64,000 nt of DNA from positions 1,054,001 through 1,118,000 of the forward strand of contig JAUFSD010000011.1 of assembly GCA_033030425.1 (NCBI GenBank). Reading direction: 5' to 3'. Below the pieces are notes generated by a model, which saw only the letters and a list, made by a program, of their open reading frames with translations, searched no databases and was not told the DNA's origin. The DNA comes from Verpa conica (Eukaryota; Ascomycota; Pezizomycetes; Pezizales; Morchellaceae). This document shows, piece after piece, positions 34,946 to 45,744 of this stretch (its first letter is position 1; each line of letters opens with the position of its first letter). A program made the translations under genes and the position numbers.

Positions 34946-36181
34946 TTAATGGCCATTGGCGCGAAATATATTGCCGCGGAAGATGTTAGTGCCAGACTTT
35001 TTCAATTTAGCTTCAGTATCACTGTGTTGAACAGTTTCCTCTGGACCTGGCCTTTGTAGACCGCCTGAAGAAATATCTCCAAGCTTAGGAACTAGGGCTG
35101 TATTCTTGAAATTGCCAATCACCTTCAAGGGCTTCGCAACAACATTTAGCATCCGTTTGATAAATGATGACTTTTGTTGTATCCCTGCCATTTTTAGTGG
35201 GGAGGATCCCTTATTTAGTAAGAGTGGAGCTATGGAGCTGTGGTTGACAGATTGCTGGCTATGAGCAGCACTAGGCTTCCGGGCATTGCCTACTCGATCA
35301 AGATAGGATGGCTCGAAGAAGCTATCACCAATGCAAGTAATGCTGTCAAAGATTGTAGCAGGTTCATTCTGGAATGAATGTTTCAGTAGTACACTCTCCG
35401 GATGTGACCAAAGTCTATCTATTGGTCGTAGGAAAGGGCTCTTCTGGATGCAGCTACTGTGCCTACTTTCTGTTAGCAGTGATACCTAATTCTCAATTGA
35501 TAAGGGAATACCTGGTGTTGGATGCGTTTGTGGCTAGGGCGGTATAATCCTTCCCTGGGTTCTGGCGTTCGTGATCATCAAACAGACTATCGTCGCTAAT
35601 CCTGCTAGTCGTATCCCAAGCCCTATCTCCGCGTGGGGAAAACCCGAATGCTGGGTGGGTTATGTACTTATCGTGATCAAACGGACGTTTGGGGCCATGA
35701 GTTCCGTCTGTGGCTCCATCAACCGCGTAGCCGTACTGATCTGTAACACATGCACCTCCATGAGAACAATACCTCTGACCACCGCAACAACTAGCGAGGT
35801 TATCAAGTGGGTATTGAAAATACCTTCAGAGATATGCTGTTCGCTTTGAAGTTGACCAAAGGAGCTGCTCTCCCGATCCTCCTTCAGGATAGTATCATTA
35901 TGGACGTTAGGCGTGTGACCAAGCATACTCATCAACCCACATATCTCATTTGAGCTTTCAATACTGGCTCGTGTTAGATCCCCATCATTGCTGACAATCA
36001 ATCTGCCTTCCAGCTTGTCTAAAGTGAGTTGAATCTCACGACAACGTTCCGTAGCAACTTTTGCGTCATCATCTTCGAATATGATGGGTCCAATGCTATG
36101 GATGGAGTTATGCCGAGACCAGGTGAGGAGGGAAGAGAGAGACTTCCGGTAACGGGTCGCACGGCTGGTTGGAATTGGCAT
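34946..36181 (-). CDS. Hypothetical protein, 367 residues, three exons
   Basis: Assembled from phase-compatible exons: 36181-35824, 35740-35512 and 35462-34946. Introns are 83 nt (donor GTATTT, acceptor TTACAG) and 49 nt (donor GTATTC, branch GCTAAC, acceptor AAGTAG). The total is exactly 368 codons including the stop. The N-terminus is basic (MPIPTSRATRYRKSLSSLL), then a helical acidic part (ATERCREIQLTLDKLEGRL). The middle is hydrophilic (DDSLFDDHERQNPGKDY). The C-terminus is basic (SFIKRMLNVVAKPLKVIGNF). No signal peptide, membrane helix or known domain. The long open third exon has no internal start suited to a separate gene, which supports the spliced model. Confidence 0.55.
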
Positions 36182-36992
36182 GGTAAATTGTGTGTTTCGT
36201 AGGATGAAGACTGAAAACAATTAGGGCTTGAATGTCAATGGGTGTAAATGAGTGGAGGTAGGACCTTCTGGGATATTTTCAGGGGATTAAGGATGAAGTA
36301 GAGGTGAGAGTGATGATTGATGGGTTGGAGATGGAAGTAACCAGGTCCCACTACAGCTGCTTGCATCGTGAACATGTATGCTACCCTTTTCCCACCAGTA
36401 CTATTTTCTAGGGGCAGCCCCAACCGAGCTAGTTCCATAAAAGCCGTTAGAAGATAGGGGTGCATAGCTATCGTGAAAGGAGGAATATAGGGGATGCGCT
36501 AGTGTAGGGGCGTTGATGTGGCTATTTGGAAGAGAACAATAAAGCGGAGAGTTGTGTATGGGGTTTAGGTCCTTCAAGCTTTGGGTATGAGTAGGGCTCT
36601 GAAGGTACTTCCTCCCTATGTTTTGAACGCTGTAGTCATGATGTATCACTCGCTTACTGCCATAAGTGCCAAGCCACAAACCAGGGACCATGGGTGGCTG
36701 TAAACTATCGCCAGAAACCGCGTATTTGAACCCTATCTGAATCATCTATTGTCATCTAAGCAATCCACGCAGTCTATTAGGGGAAATTCCCTTATTATAC
36801 GAGCATACACAAGTAATGACTTCGACGTATTCCGCAAGTACCTTTTCTCTAGGCGAATAAAATCGTTCAGTGCCCAACAGTGGTGGATTTTTGCAGTCTC
36901 GTATTCAGCCCAGTACACCAAATTACCCTGAGAATAACTGATCCGTGCAGCATTCTAATCGATCTAACCACGAAGACCGGATGATTATCATC
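36182..36992. other. Intergenic stretch
   Basis: Upstream of the 34946-36181 gene. Minus-strand open frames at 36235-36745 overlap in different phases and show no features. Confidence 0.45.
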
Positions 36993-37573
36993 TTAGTGTG
37001 TAGTCTGCTGGGAGATTCCATCACTGGGATCTAGAAGCTGCATTCTATTCCGCTCGATCCGGTCATATATACATTGCAAGCTGTCTATCACATCACTGTA
37101 AACGGTGGCTAAACTCATCTTTAGGAACCGCCCGATGACAAATGACAGGAGAATAATGCAAGGAAGGAGGATGAGACTCGAGCTGGCTCCCATTCCCGAA
37201 CCCCTTACCACCACTTTAACAGTTAACACTATATCAACAAGTTTCCTCGCGCAATGACAGTCGGATTCCTAGAGGTTCCCGATGCTGCTGCTGATCAAAT
37301 AGATTCGGGGTGTACAGTTTGAAGCTATAAGATCTAAAAGGGTGTCATTGAGGTAGGTGTCATTTGATCATTAACTACTCCCGTGCTTACCACACCATTC
37401 ACACATGGACATATAGGTCTAGATACGTCTGTAGAGGATATAATAAGGACACATCTCCGTAACATCAACAGTGTACTAGAGTTAAACGGGTATTTCGTGG
37501 CCTCATAACCCCGTGGTACGATTTTAGGCCTAATCCCCCGGAACAATGTCCGCCGCGCCCAAACCACGGAAAA
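36993..37573 (-). CDS. Tentative gene fragment with one membrane helix
   Basis: Two phase-compatible open segments. One runs from about 37573 to a GTAAGC donor near 37392. The second runs from about 37266, after a CTCTAG acceptor, to the stop at 36993. The downstream segment has a clear hydrophobic helix (SSLILLPCIILLSFVIGRFL) followed by a charged tail (SLQCIYDRIERNRMQLLDPS). No start codon fits the first segment, which itself begins after an ATATAG acceptor, so an upstream exon is needed. No family recognised; it may be a relic. Confidence 0.25.
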
Positions 37574-38238
37574 CTATATGATCAGATGGTACAAATATCC
37601 TCTAAACAGGACGCTGGCAGGCCTTCCTAGCTGACGGTTATAACCTCGATTAATTACTGATAGTTTAATTAGAGACTCCTTTGGCCAGTATTCTGGGGTT
37701 ATGAGATTTGAATTAAAGTCTACATAACCAGCTCGATAATATCTACCGATATGATGAGGGTATCATTATGTGAAAATTGGTACACGCGAGAGGGAGAATT
37801 ATCGGCTGTCTCAGCAAAGCGCTGAATTATACCATTATTGGGATCATTACTTGACGGGTGGAGCGATAAAGCATGATTGGTGTATAATCAGTAGCCGTAG
37901 CTCTTTTCCAGCGTTTTAACTTCTAAATTATAGCTAAAAAAGAAGACAGGAGGTATAGAGTATTCGCCCTACATGGATGAGGATTAGGCCTCACCACATG
38001 ATTAGGTTGATCACAAGGTGACTAGTGTCAGGTTGCGATAAGTACAGGTGGTGAGAACGAGGTTGGGGTAGTATTTCCTCTATAACACACCCACAGTCCT
38101 TTCACTTCACTTACTCTCGGCTTACCTATCCTACCAAGTATCACGAACGTCTCAACATTCTAGCTTCGATTTCCTTATCATTCATTTATTCATTTTTTTT
38201 ATTGCACGACAGTTGATAGCAGTGCTATTGTACTCATC
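37574..38238. other. Intergenic stretch, promoter region of the next gene
   Basis: No gene. A pyrimidine-rich leader with T-runs immediately precedes the ATG at 38239. Confidence 0.5.
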
Positions 38239-38886
38239 ATGGATGATTCAATTGACCTGGGCCCTCTGCAGCGATTTATGGATTCGGAATTATCAGATAT
38301 GGCTGATGAACCAGACGACATTGTCAATGATTCATTTTTAGATTCAGATCCATTTGACACCACAGATGACCCTACAACACCTCCCAGACAAGACTCTCCT
38401 GAACCCGTGACACCTCCGTCTTTCACTCGTTCGAGTAGTCTCCAGCTATCAAGCTCCCCTATGGCAACAGAGGACCCATTTAATCCACCGCTGGAGTCTG
38501 AAGCAGACTTTCAGAGCTACATAACCGAGCTCGATAAGATCTACTCATCCATCAAGCAATACATGTGCTTGTTGAGAAAGTCCGTCCACGATGTCTATTT
38601 CGTATATAGGACTCTTGATAAATTTGAAGAAAACGCACTTGATGGGAGAACATATGATGAGCTGTTCAGGCGGGGAGAATGTAGTAGCACCGATGTGGCA
38701 CTACTGCTGAAGTCACTCAAGCTGAAACAACAACAGCTACTAAAAAATCAACAACTACTTGTTGACCTTATAGCCGGACCAACAAACCCATGGACAGATG
38801 ACATTTGGTCTGAGCACAAGGCTATAACTATTACCGCATTTAAGAGAGACATTCCGGCAATGAGTACGGGTACGGTCTTGGGATGA
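38239..38886 (+). CDS. Hypothetical acidic protein, 215 residues
   Basis: Single exon with ATG in good context (TCATCATGGATG) behind a C/T-rich leader. Residues 1-85 are acidic, Ser/Pro/Thr-rich and probably disordered (DDSIDLGPLQRFMDSELSDM, TTPPRQDSPEPVTPP). Residues 90-190 are predicted to be mostly helical (SYITELDKIYSSIKQYMCLL, a Gln/Leu/Lys helix SLKLKQQQLLKNQQLLVDLI). No signal peptide or membrane helix. An acidic disordered start plus a helical core could fit a regulator or adaptor, but I have no family to name. Confidence 0.6.
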   Translation: MDDSIDLGPLQRFMDSELSDMADEPDDIVNDSFLDSDPFDTTDDPTTPPRQDSPEPVTPPSFTRSSSLQLSSSPMATEDPFNPPLESEADFQSYITELDKIYSSIKQYMCLLRKSVHDVYFVYRTLDKFEENALDGRTYDELFRRGECSSTDVALLLKSLKLKQQQLLKNQQLLVDLIAGPTNPWTDDIWSEHKAITITAFKRDIPAMSTGTVLG

Positions 38887-40471
38887 GCAGGCAAATGGTG
38901 CTGTTTGAGACTGTGTATGGGTTGACGATTGTTTAAGTAGACGATCAAATCATTCGAAAGGAATGTGTATTCCTTTGGTTTTGCTTTCTTTGTAGTATAG
39001 AAGCCCTGATAATGATAAGTTTGATGAAGTCGCTACATATAAAACAACCCAGAACTCATTCTAGGAACCAGGATAACCCATAGAACTTGGCTCATCTATC
39101 CCAGGGTGTCTCCATCTTAGACGTAGCTCTTATATTATTAAAAAAAAAAATTCTAATCTTCTTATTCCCTAGACCCTATTAGTTCAACGCAAATATATTC
39201 ATGTACACGTTCAAAGACAGTATAACTGTCTAATCCGTACAATTGTAAATACCCAAGAACTAAGATATAGTTCTCGTGGATGTAGTGTGAATATGGCTAC
39301 AGACAGAGGGGCTCCTGTAAATGCTAAAGCTTATACGGATGCCGCCATCATAGCTTCACACAGTTGCATCTGACATGCTCCGGTCACCCCCGATGTGATT
39401 CATGTCCCTAACCGTGCAGCAACGATGTATCAGTCCAACGCTCCACCATACATGGTAAACGCCAATCTACTTATGAGTTGATTGATTGCCGAGCTTGAAG
39501 CACTTCCGCAAACAACCTGACCCCGCAAGTAAACTCATCGAAGTACGCCATAACCTCCCTATGGTCCCAACACAAGAGTTCATAGCGTGCTGATACAGTG
39601 GTCCCGGAAGATCCTTTAGCTCCCGTCCACTGAGATAGACACCATCCGGGCAACACGGAATAGACATATTAATGACCATCACCCCCCGGCTACTAGACCA
39701 GTAGGCCCGAAGGCTTCAAACAGTAGGTTATAACTCATAACATTCCAAAAGTTGGTGTATTAACAAGATAACTCCCACATAGCCAACACAGATGATACCT
39801 GAAAATATGAGGAGGCACATCGTAATAGTCGGTATGTATACTCTTACTAGGCTTTTTGTACCCTCTTGATTGATGGTCCGTTGGCTGATTTTACATGTCT
39901 AGATGATTCTACGTCAATACATCCCGCCGGTATATAGCTGATAGCGCCGTATTATCCAGGACCATCACATCCCACCGTGTATACCCGCCGTATAAAGGCC
40001 GAGACCAGCGCACCAAGTGCTCAGAAAAAAAGTTGAAATTTCTGTACCGTGAAGTCTAGGACTTGAACATACCGAGAGTTGGAGTCGTCTTGTATAGAGC
40101 GAGGATATGATTCTAGTTGATTCTTGGGTATTTTGGGATAGGGAATATTTTACGGGGGTCTTAACATGAGATTTGGGAGTGGAGGGTTTAATAGTGGTAT
40201 TTACAGAGATATTGCAAGGTACCGCAAAGAAACTTTCGGTAATGGCTGTTGTCTACGGGGGCACGCAGCTACAAAAGTCCGGAAGTGACATTGGCGGTTT
40301 GGTACTCTAAAAGTAAGAATGTCAAAAAATAATTTCGCTTTGCTAAGGAAGATGTGGAATGCATTCTTCAGATAGTAATAAAGATATTCTCTATAAGGTT
40401 CAAAAATTTTCCTCCTCTTATGATGGAGTTGAAATATACATGTACATATATAGGTATAGGCAGTTCTCATC
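38887..40471. other. Intergenic stretch (1.6 kb)
   Basis: Includes an A10 run near 39140. Two overlapping minus-strand frames at 39467-39682 are about 60-70 codons each and remain unassigned. No clear element ends. Confidence 0.45.
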
Positions 40472-41047
40472 ATGAGGATTCACCCACCTAACATTCTCCT
40501 CAGTTCACCCATCTACGCCCTCTCACCTACCTACGCCCCTCGCCCACCCACGGCTCCCCTACGGCTTTGCGTAACCTTTATCAGAAGTTTTGCGCAACGT
40601 TACATGAGCCCTTTAGCGAAACACAAAACATTTGACATTACACGAAAGCTTCAAATCCTTGGCATACCTGAAGCTTTCCCTTACTTTGACATGCAGCACA
40701 TAATAGCAGCACAGATACTACCAGGCTCCTACCACCTACAATTGCATAGACAGTTCCATAGCAAAATCACCCTACATAATCAAGAGCTTTTGGAAGGGTT
40801 GGAGGGTGAGAGTTTTGCCTTCCAGGGTTCAGATGCGCACTTCCATGGGAAGGCTTTAGGGATACCTTTAGCGCATGGTATTTGGCTTAGAATACAATTT
40901 GCTTTACATAGGCATGGTATACCTATATCAAGGACAGAGCGGGATACAGCTGTCTCTAATTGGGAGGGGCAGTTCGACTATATTTATCCGGATACATGTG
41001 TTTACCCCCGCTTACTGCTCAACAATGGCATTCTACAGGACAGTTAA
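40472..41047 (+). CDS. Hypothetical protein, 191 residues
   Basis: Uninterrupted ORF, longer than chance frames nearby. The first 40 residues are Pro-rich, and the body is His/Leu-rich (KLQILGIPEAFPYFDMQHII, LLEGLEGESFAFQGSD). I recognise no motif or domain. The true start may be the Met near residue 45 (MSPLAKHKTF). It could be part of a decayed element. Confidence 0.35.
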   Translation: MRIHPPNILLSSPIYALSPTYAPRPPTAPLRLCVTFIRSFAQRYMSPLAKHKTFDITRKLQILGIPEAFPYFDMQHIIAAQILPGSYHLQLHRQFHSKITLHNQELLEGLEGESFAFQGSDAHFHGKALGIPLAHGIWLRIQFALHRHGIPISRTERDTAVSNWEGQFDYIYPDTCVYPRLLLNNGILQDS

Positions 41048-41987
41048 ACACTACAACACCCCGAACTCATCAGAAAGATGGGTATGGAATTTCATTCACC
41101 AATAATCTCCTCTTATCTATAACCACCAAACCTTCGGCCATGTATTCGACGGAACGGTGAATGGTATATTCACCAACAGACGTCGGGTACGGCTTGGCTG
41201 ATAAGACACAGGGACGCTGGGTGGAAGATACATACTTGGGGACTGGGCTTAGTCGATGACTGGTCGCCTCCCAGCAGTTTTGTGGGACTCTCATTGGGGG
41301 AACAAGCAAATAGACAAGTTAGGGTGGCACGGCTGAGACGCAGTTCGAGGAGATACCATAGAGGAGTATGAATAAAGAAAAGCAATGAATGGCAGTGCTG
41401 GTACACTAAACATTTGTACACAGGCTATATATGTTTATACTAATAGTATATAGGTGCTATTCGATGTCAATAGAAACCCTCCACTCCTATGTTAAACAGG
41501 TGTAGGAGTGATATCACAGAACAATCCACGTATAGAGAGCTATTTTGTCTTCGTAGCATTGAATAGAAAGTGCAAGACAGAAAATTACGATATCTAGTTG
41601 GGGTATTAGCCGTGATCGTGGGGCTATTTATGAACTCTTTAGGTTGATGAACACTGTAATTACTTTAGGGCTATTAATAAAGATAACCGCTGCAATCATC
41701 ACTCTTACGCTCGAAAGTAGTAAGAGAAGGGGGATAAGTGAGGAATTTGGCGGTGTTGTAGAGGAAGAGGGTCCATTTTCTTGACAAATAGAACTTTATC
41801 TATCACTAGCCGTGCATTAGCCTAAAAGTTCATTTATCATTTTCATCTACCGTCTATACAAAGTTACATCCTAAAGGCAGTATATGCGCCTAGTATCCTT
41901 CGTACAACAACATCTATCCTGGGAATAAAAAAATCACAAAGATCAAAATAGCACTACATTCCGAAATCTTCGTATTGTTATAATCAT
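41048..41987. other. Intergenic stretch
   Basis: No supported gene; AT-rich towards the right, where it abuts the inverted-repeat element at 41988. Confidence 0.5.
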
Positions 41988-42604
41988 CGGCAATCGTCTA
42001 AAATGACCCACCCGGGCTGGTTCATGTTGCAGAATGACCCATATTTTAAAATAACACACCCACGGTTACCCCACTACTATGACCACTGACTACTCGACAT
42101 CCTATTGTCTGGGGACAAAAATAACCGACACCCATAATCTATGAGTACAAGTAACTTTTACACGGTGTTACTATAACACCACTCTTTAATTGGAACCATA
42201 ATCCTAAAGACTTTTTTTAGAAGCCTTAGAGTGCTCATAGAGTACTTTAGATGGTACTTGGGTCTATTCACTATATACATTGCCTACCTAAGAGTCATTG
42301 TTTTAATGGCCGTTGTACTAATCAGTTTAGGGTGCCGGTTATTTTTGTCCCCTGACAATACTATCCATCAACATCCCACCATGGTATCAACTTCACTACC
42401 TCTAGTGGTACTGAGATATGGTACTTTTAGGGCCTAGTACAAGTAGAAGTACACTGCAAAAGACAACTGTTTGGACCGATGTAGGAGTTTAGAGATGCAG
42501 TTCACAGTTTTTTTTCTTACTATTACCTTAGATGTGTCATTTTAAAAATATGGGTCATTCTGCAGCATGAACCGAGCCGGGTGTGTCATTTTAGACCTTT
42601 GCCG
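41988..42604. mobile_element. 617-bp inverted-repeat (foldback) element
   Basis: Left end starts CGGCAATCGTCTAAAATGAC; the reverse-complemented right end starts CGGCAAAGGTCTAAAATGAC. The arms then share GGTTCATG-TGCAGAATGACCC and CATATTTT. A second inner pair is also inverted: TTGTCTGGGGACAAAAATAA against TTATTTTTGTCCCCTGACAA. The whole element therefore folds on itself over much of its length. No transposase. It is not related to the 33-34 kb foldback by sequence. Confidence 0.78.
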
Positions 42605-44003
42605 TAAAAATTATCTACACTTGACTAGGATAATGTAGCCGAACACAATAGACCCTGAATTCTGTCTGATGTTACTGCGTTAACTTCCATATGTCACCGG
42701 TACCTGCCTTCCTGATATCCTGTGACTTTCTCGGCGGAATCCATAGTAACGTATTGATAACTGTCGAGATGGGCGAAAGATCCTAGGCCGAAGGACCTGA
42801 GTTCCTTTTGGCCTAGGAGTATATTATTCTATAACAGCTAGAGATGCATAACATATATAATAAATCAATCAATCAATCAAGTATACATATATTTGCGTCA
42901 CCATGGGTTACCCGAATGCTCAATCTACTAGTATGGGTAGCATAGGCGGGATCACGTGCAGAGCACCTGCTCAGTTTTTATCAGTGGCAGGGTTAGGGTT
43001 ACAACTCGCACTGGCAGTAAATTATCAAAAGCTCTTACACTATCGGCGGTAGATGACGTACAAAAAGCAGCTCCTAACCACGTCAAACACCTTTCTACGA
43101 GATAGAGAATGTTGATTGCGGGAGTTGAGTCAGAAAGGTACATACATATCTAGGATTTCCTGGCTGCTTACACTGATTTTGTAGTTGTGGTATAAAGAAA
43201 TAGGAAATAATTATAAATATCAATTGTTTATATACTGGGAATAAGACCTGTATGTTCCGGTTCTTAATGCCTGTTGCGAGTACTGTATAAACTCACGAAA
43301 TCCACTATCTCTGTCCAGGGGTGAATTATTTACAGATGAAATAGAGTAAGGCTCGGCACAGGGGCTAGCAGTGGAATAGGGTTGAAGCATCTCTTATTAG
43401 TGGTGGATTACTACATACTGCTGATTCACCTAGAATCTTCATTATTATTCGGTGATGCTATTTTCATAAGCAATCCCTCAGCCCTAATCTTTCTGCCGAG
43501 CCTTGTTCTCTGGTGCCGACATGAGTTCATACGGCAGAATTAGCGGGCATTACGTCGTCCAGTTGCTCCACATTGCGAAAAAAAAAGTGATATATTATAC
43601 GAGATCGGGTGTGTAACAACGACATTTAGCTCAACGTACTTGTATCCATTGGCCCGATTCCAGCAAGATCCTGTTTCAAGTAACTGACGAGATACGTGAA
43701 CACCCCACTCTGTTAATCTGTAGCATATCACTCTACTGACCATTATAGTAATATCTATTTCATCCCGGAATATCTCTACAGCCCGCTCTCATTTCCTCCA
43801 GGGGTCAAGTGAAGAGAAGCTCTGGCCCACCATTGGTGAATGAAAACATCCAGAACGAATATAAAAGGCACTCGAATAACCCTCCCTATATTTCCTTAAT
43901 CATTACCAGATGCTCTTAATCATTACAAAAATCATCCCATAACCCGTACCAGCCTTCAATAGACGTATAACCGATCCACCCGGGAGCACCACCGTCCGAG
44001 AAT
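42605..44003. other. Intergenic stretch with hairpin, tetranucleotide repeat and TATA box
   Basis: A hairpin at 42781-42818 has arm TCCTAGGCCGAAGGA against TCCTTTTGGCCTAGGA. An (AATC)4 repeat lies at about 42863-42880 and a telomere-like 11-mer at 42990-43000. The promoter of the next peptide gene has a TATA box at 43860. No gene seen. Confidence 0.55.
43860..43868 (+). promoter_or_regulatory. TATA box TATAAAAGG of the 44004 peptide gene
   Basis: TATAAAAGG is 144 nt upstream of ATG 44004. A CCTTAATCATTACC motif follows about 34 nt after the box start. The promoter of the 50366 gene has the same 9-mer 142 nt before its ATG and CCTTATTCATTACC at nearly the same offset. The leader holds a short upstream ORF (ten codons). 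Confidence 0.6.
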
Positions 44004-44239
44004 ATGCGATATATCACTGTACTATGTGTTTATCTGATTACCGTTCTAGGAGTGGGGGCAAGGCCTGATAGTAGCCCTGGAGGATCTGACACACTAGATG
44101 GAACCGATGGACTTGACTGGACTCGTGCAAGAATTCCACAAGTAAATACTTCGATTCATAGCTTTGGACTATTTTGACTAGGGCCTTGCTAATAGGCTTA
44201 CAGGGTAGCTTACCTTTTGGGGAAGTAGGTGATCAATAA
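44004..44239 (+). CDS. Small secreted peptide candidate (MRY...ARPD type), 57 residues
   Basis: Begins with a signal-peptide-like stretch MRYITVLCVYLITVLGVGA, then RPDSSPGGSDTLDGTDG. Preferred model: exon 1 44004-44141; a 62-nt intron (donor GTAAAT, branch TGCTAAT, acceptor TTACAG); exon 2 44204-44239, giving a GSLPFGEVGDQ tail. Reading through without splicing also stops after 57 residues (44177). A TATA box sits 144 nt upstream. The mature peptide would be about 37 residues without cysteines, very Gly/Asp-rich. The MRY start and ARPD cleavage region match the peptide ORF at 51764. Function unknown. Confidence 0.5.
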
Positions 44240-45612
44240 TTCTGGGGTACGGTCAATGAAGCTTGGGGTTCTGGGTACTGCCGGCTATCGGCGGTCTATG
44301 AGAACCGCCCTTTGATTTTTGGGGAATCCACTCCGGGATTGGTTCACCATCCTGGTTGTAGTTTAGGATTCTACTTCATTTACTCTGTTTTTTATTCATG
44401 CTGTTTACTTGCTGTGATTATGTCAATAGAATATATTCTATGGGAGAAGTAATTGTCCCAGGAAAATCAATACAGCTATATCAATGGCTCCGCCGGTATA
44501 GTCGGGTAACCAAAGAGGAGCTGTATACCCGACCCCAAGTCTAGGTCTTAGTTACTTTAGCCAAATATTCCTTATCTATAGTTGCTTTGAAGTACCTATT
44601 TTAGAAATGATCATGGCTTCATATCTCCATAGAGTAGTTTTTAGAGTTTTAAAGTTTCAGTACCTTCGATCGGATATATCCCTTCGCTCCACCTAGCCAC
44701 TCGTCATTCGAACTATGTATAGTTATGGCACAAATTGACTGTACTTTGAATGAAAAAAGGGTTTGCGAACTAACCAGACAAATAACCTCTGCTGTTGTAT
44801 AATTGACACATCCTTGAGATTGCTACAATCCACTTCTGCTGGGTACCATATCCTATAGGCTAGATGGCGTCCTTGGCTGTATACAATGCAATACAAGGAA
44901 ACAGTAGGCCTCCAGCCCCTAGCAGGCTTGCGGCGCACTATAGACATGTTACTGGTTGGGCGACGTAACTTTAGTGTAAGGCTCCACTTGCCTGATGGCT
45001 GGTTTCCTGATTGGTGCAGTCTCAGCCACATTATTATGGTATTGCTTGGCACCAGCCCAATACTCCCCGCACGGAAGTTGTACCTGCACTAGAGTTCTAT
45101 ATTTAATATAAAATTAGCTCAATTGAATGGTATTGCTTGGTAGGGTTATGGTATCGTAGCGTACAACGTTTATACGAACTTATGATCCTCTGATCAACAG
45201 CCCCATAGCTACAGCATGACTAGTACTGAATCAAGTACCATTTAGAGAGCCCGGTGGTGGTAAGTATAATAAAGAACTTTATCTTTACTCGTTTATTGGC
45301 ATATTTTACCGATGAGAAGCTTATCCCCCATGCTGCTGGTAGTTGTATATTCCTGGTACCTTTGTCAGCTATATCACGTCGGTGCGGGGAAGCCTTATGT
45401 CTCGAAGATGTTATATAATGGGACCCTCCGTACAGTCGGCTTCTACATGCCTTATAGCCCTTAAGAACCTAATTTGGAAGACCTGAATCATTATAAACAA
45501 TTACATTTGGTATGCCCGTTATATATTTCCCTCGCTGCAAGGCCTAATGCTACCTAGAGACAACTCCCCTCGATTGCTAGTTCCTGGGCCTAGCTTAGTA
45601 ACTCAACGAAAC
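44240..45612. other. Intergenic stretch (1.4 kb)
   Basis: No supported gene. A short inverted repeat GTCGGGTA/TACCCGAC lies at 44501-44533. Confidence 0.5.
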
Positions 45613-45744
45613 ATGCACTACCTCCGCGTCTTCCTAGCTTCACTTTTCATTCTTCCGGTGCCGGCGGCCCAGTCAGCCCCTAATAGCCGTGCGATCTCTG
45701 TTCCGGACGCAGAACCGATCAGATGCGCTAAGTGCTACTGTTAG
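45613..45744 (+). CDS. Small secreted peptide candidate ending RCAKCYC
   Basis: 43 codons from ATG 45613 (context GAAACATGC). The hydrophobic start MHYLRVFLASLFILPVPAA fits a signal peptide with cleavage near AAQS. The mature part is about 23 residues and ends in three closely spaced cysteines. A TATATAT element lies about 90 nt upstream. A good acceptor (TACTAATGTTCTTAG, near 45765-45780) downstream suggests the last exon may be spliced differently, but no strong donor is present. Confidence 0.4.
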   Translation: MHYLRVFLASLFILPVPAAQSAPNSRAISVPDAEPIRCAKCYC

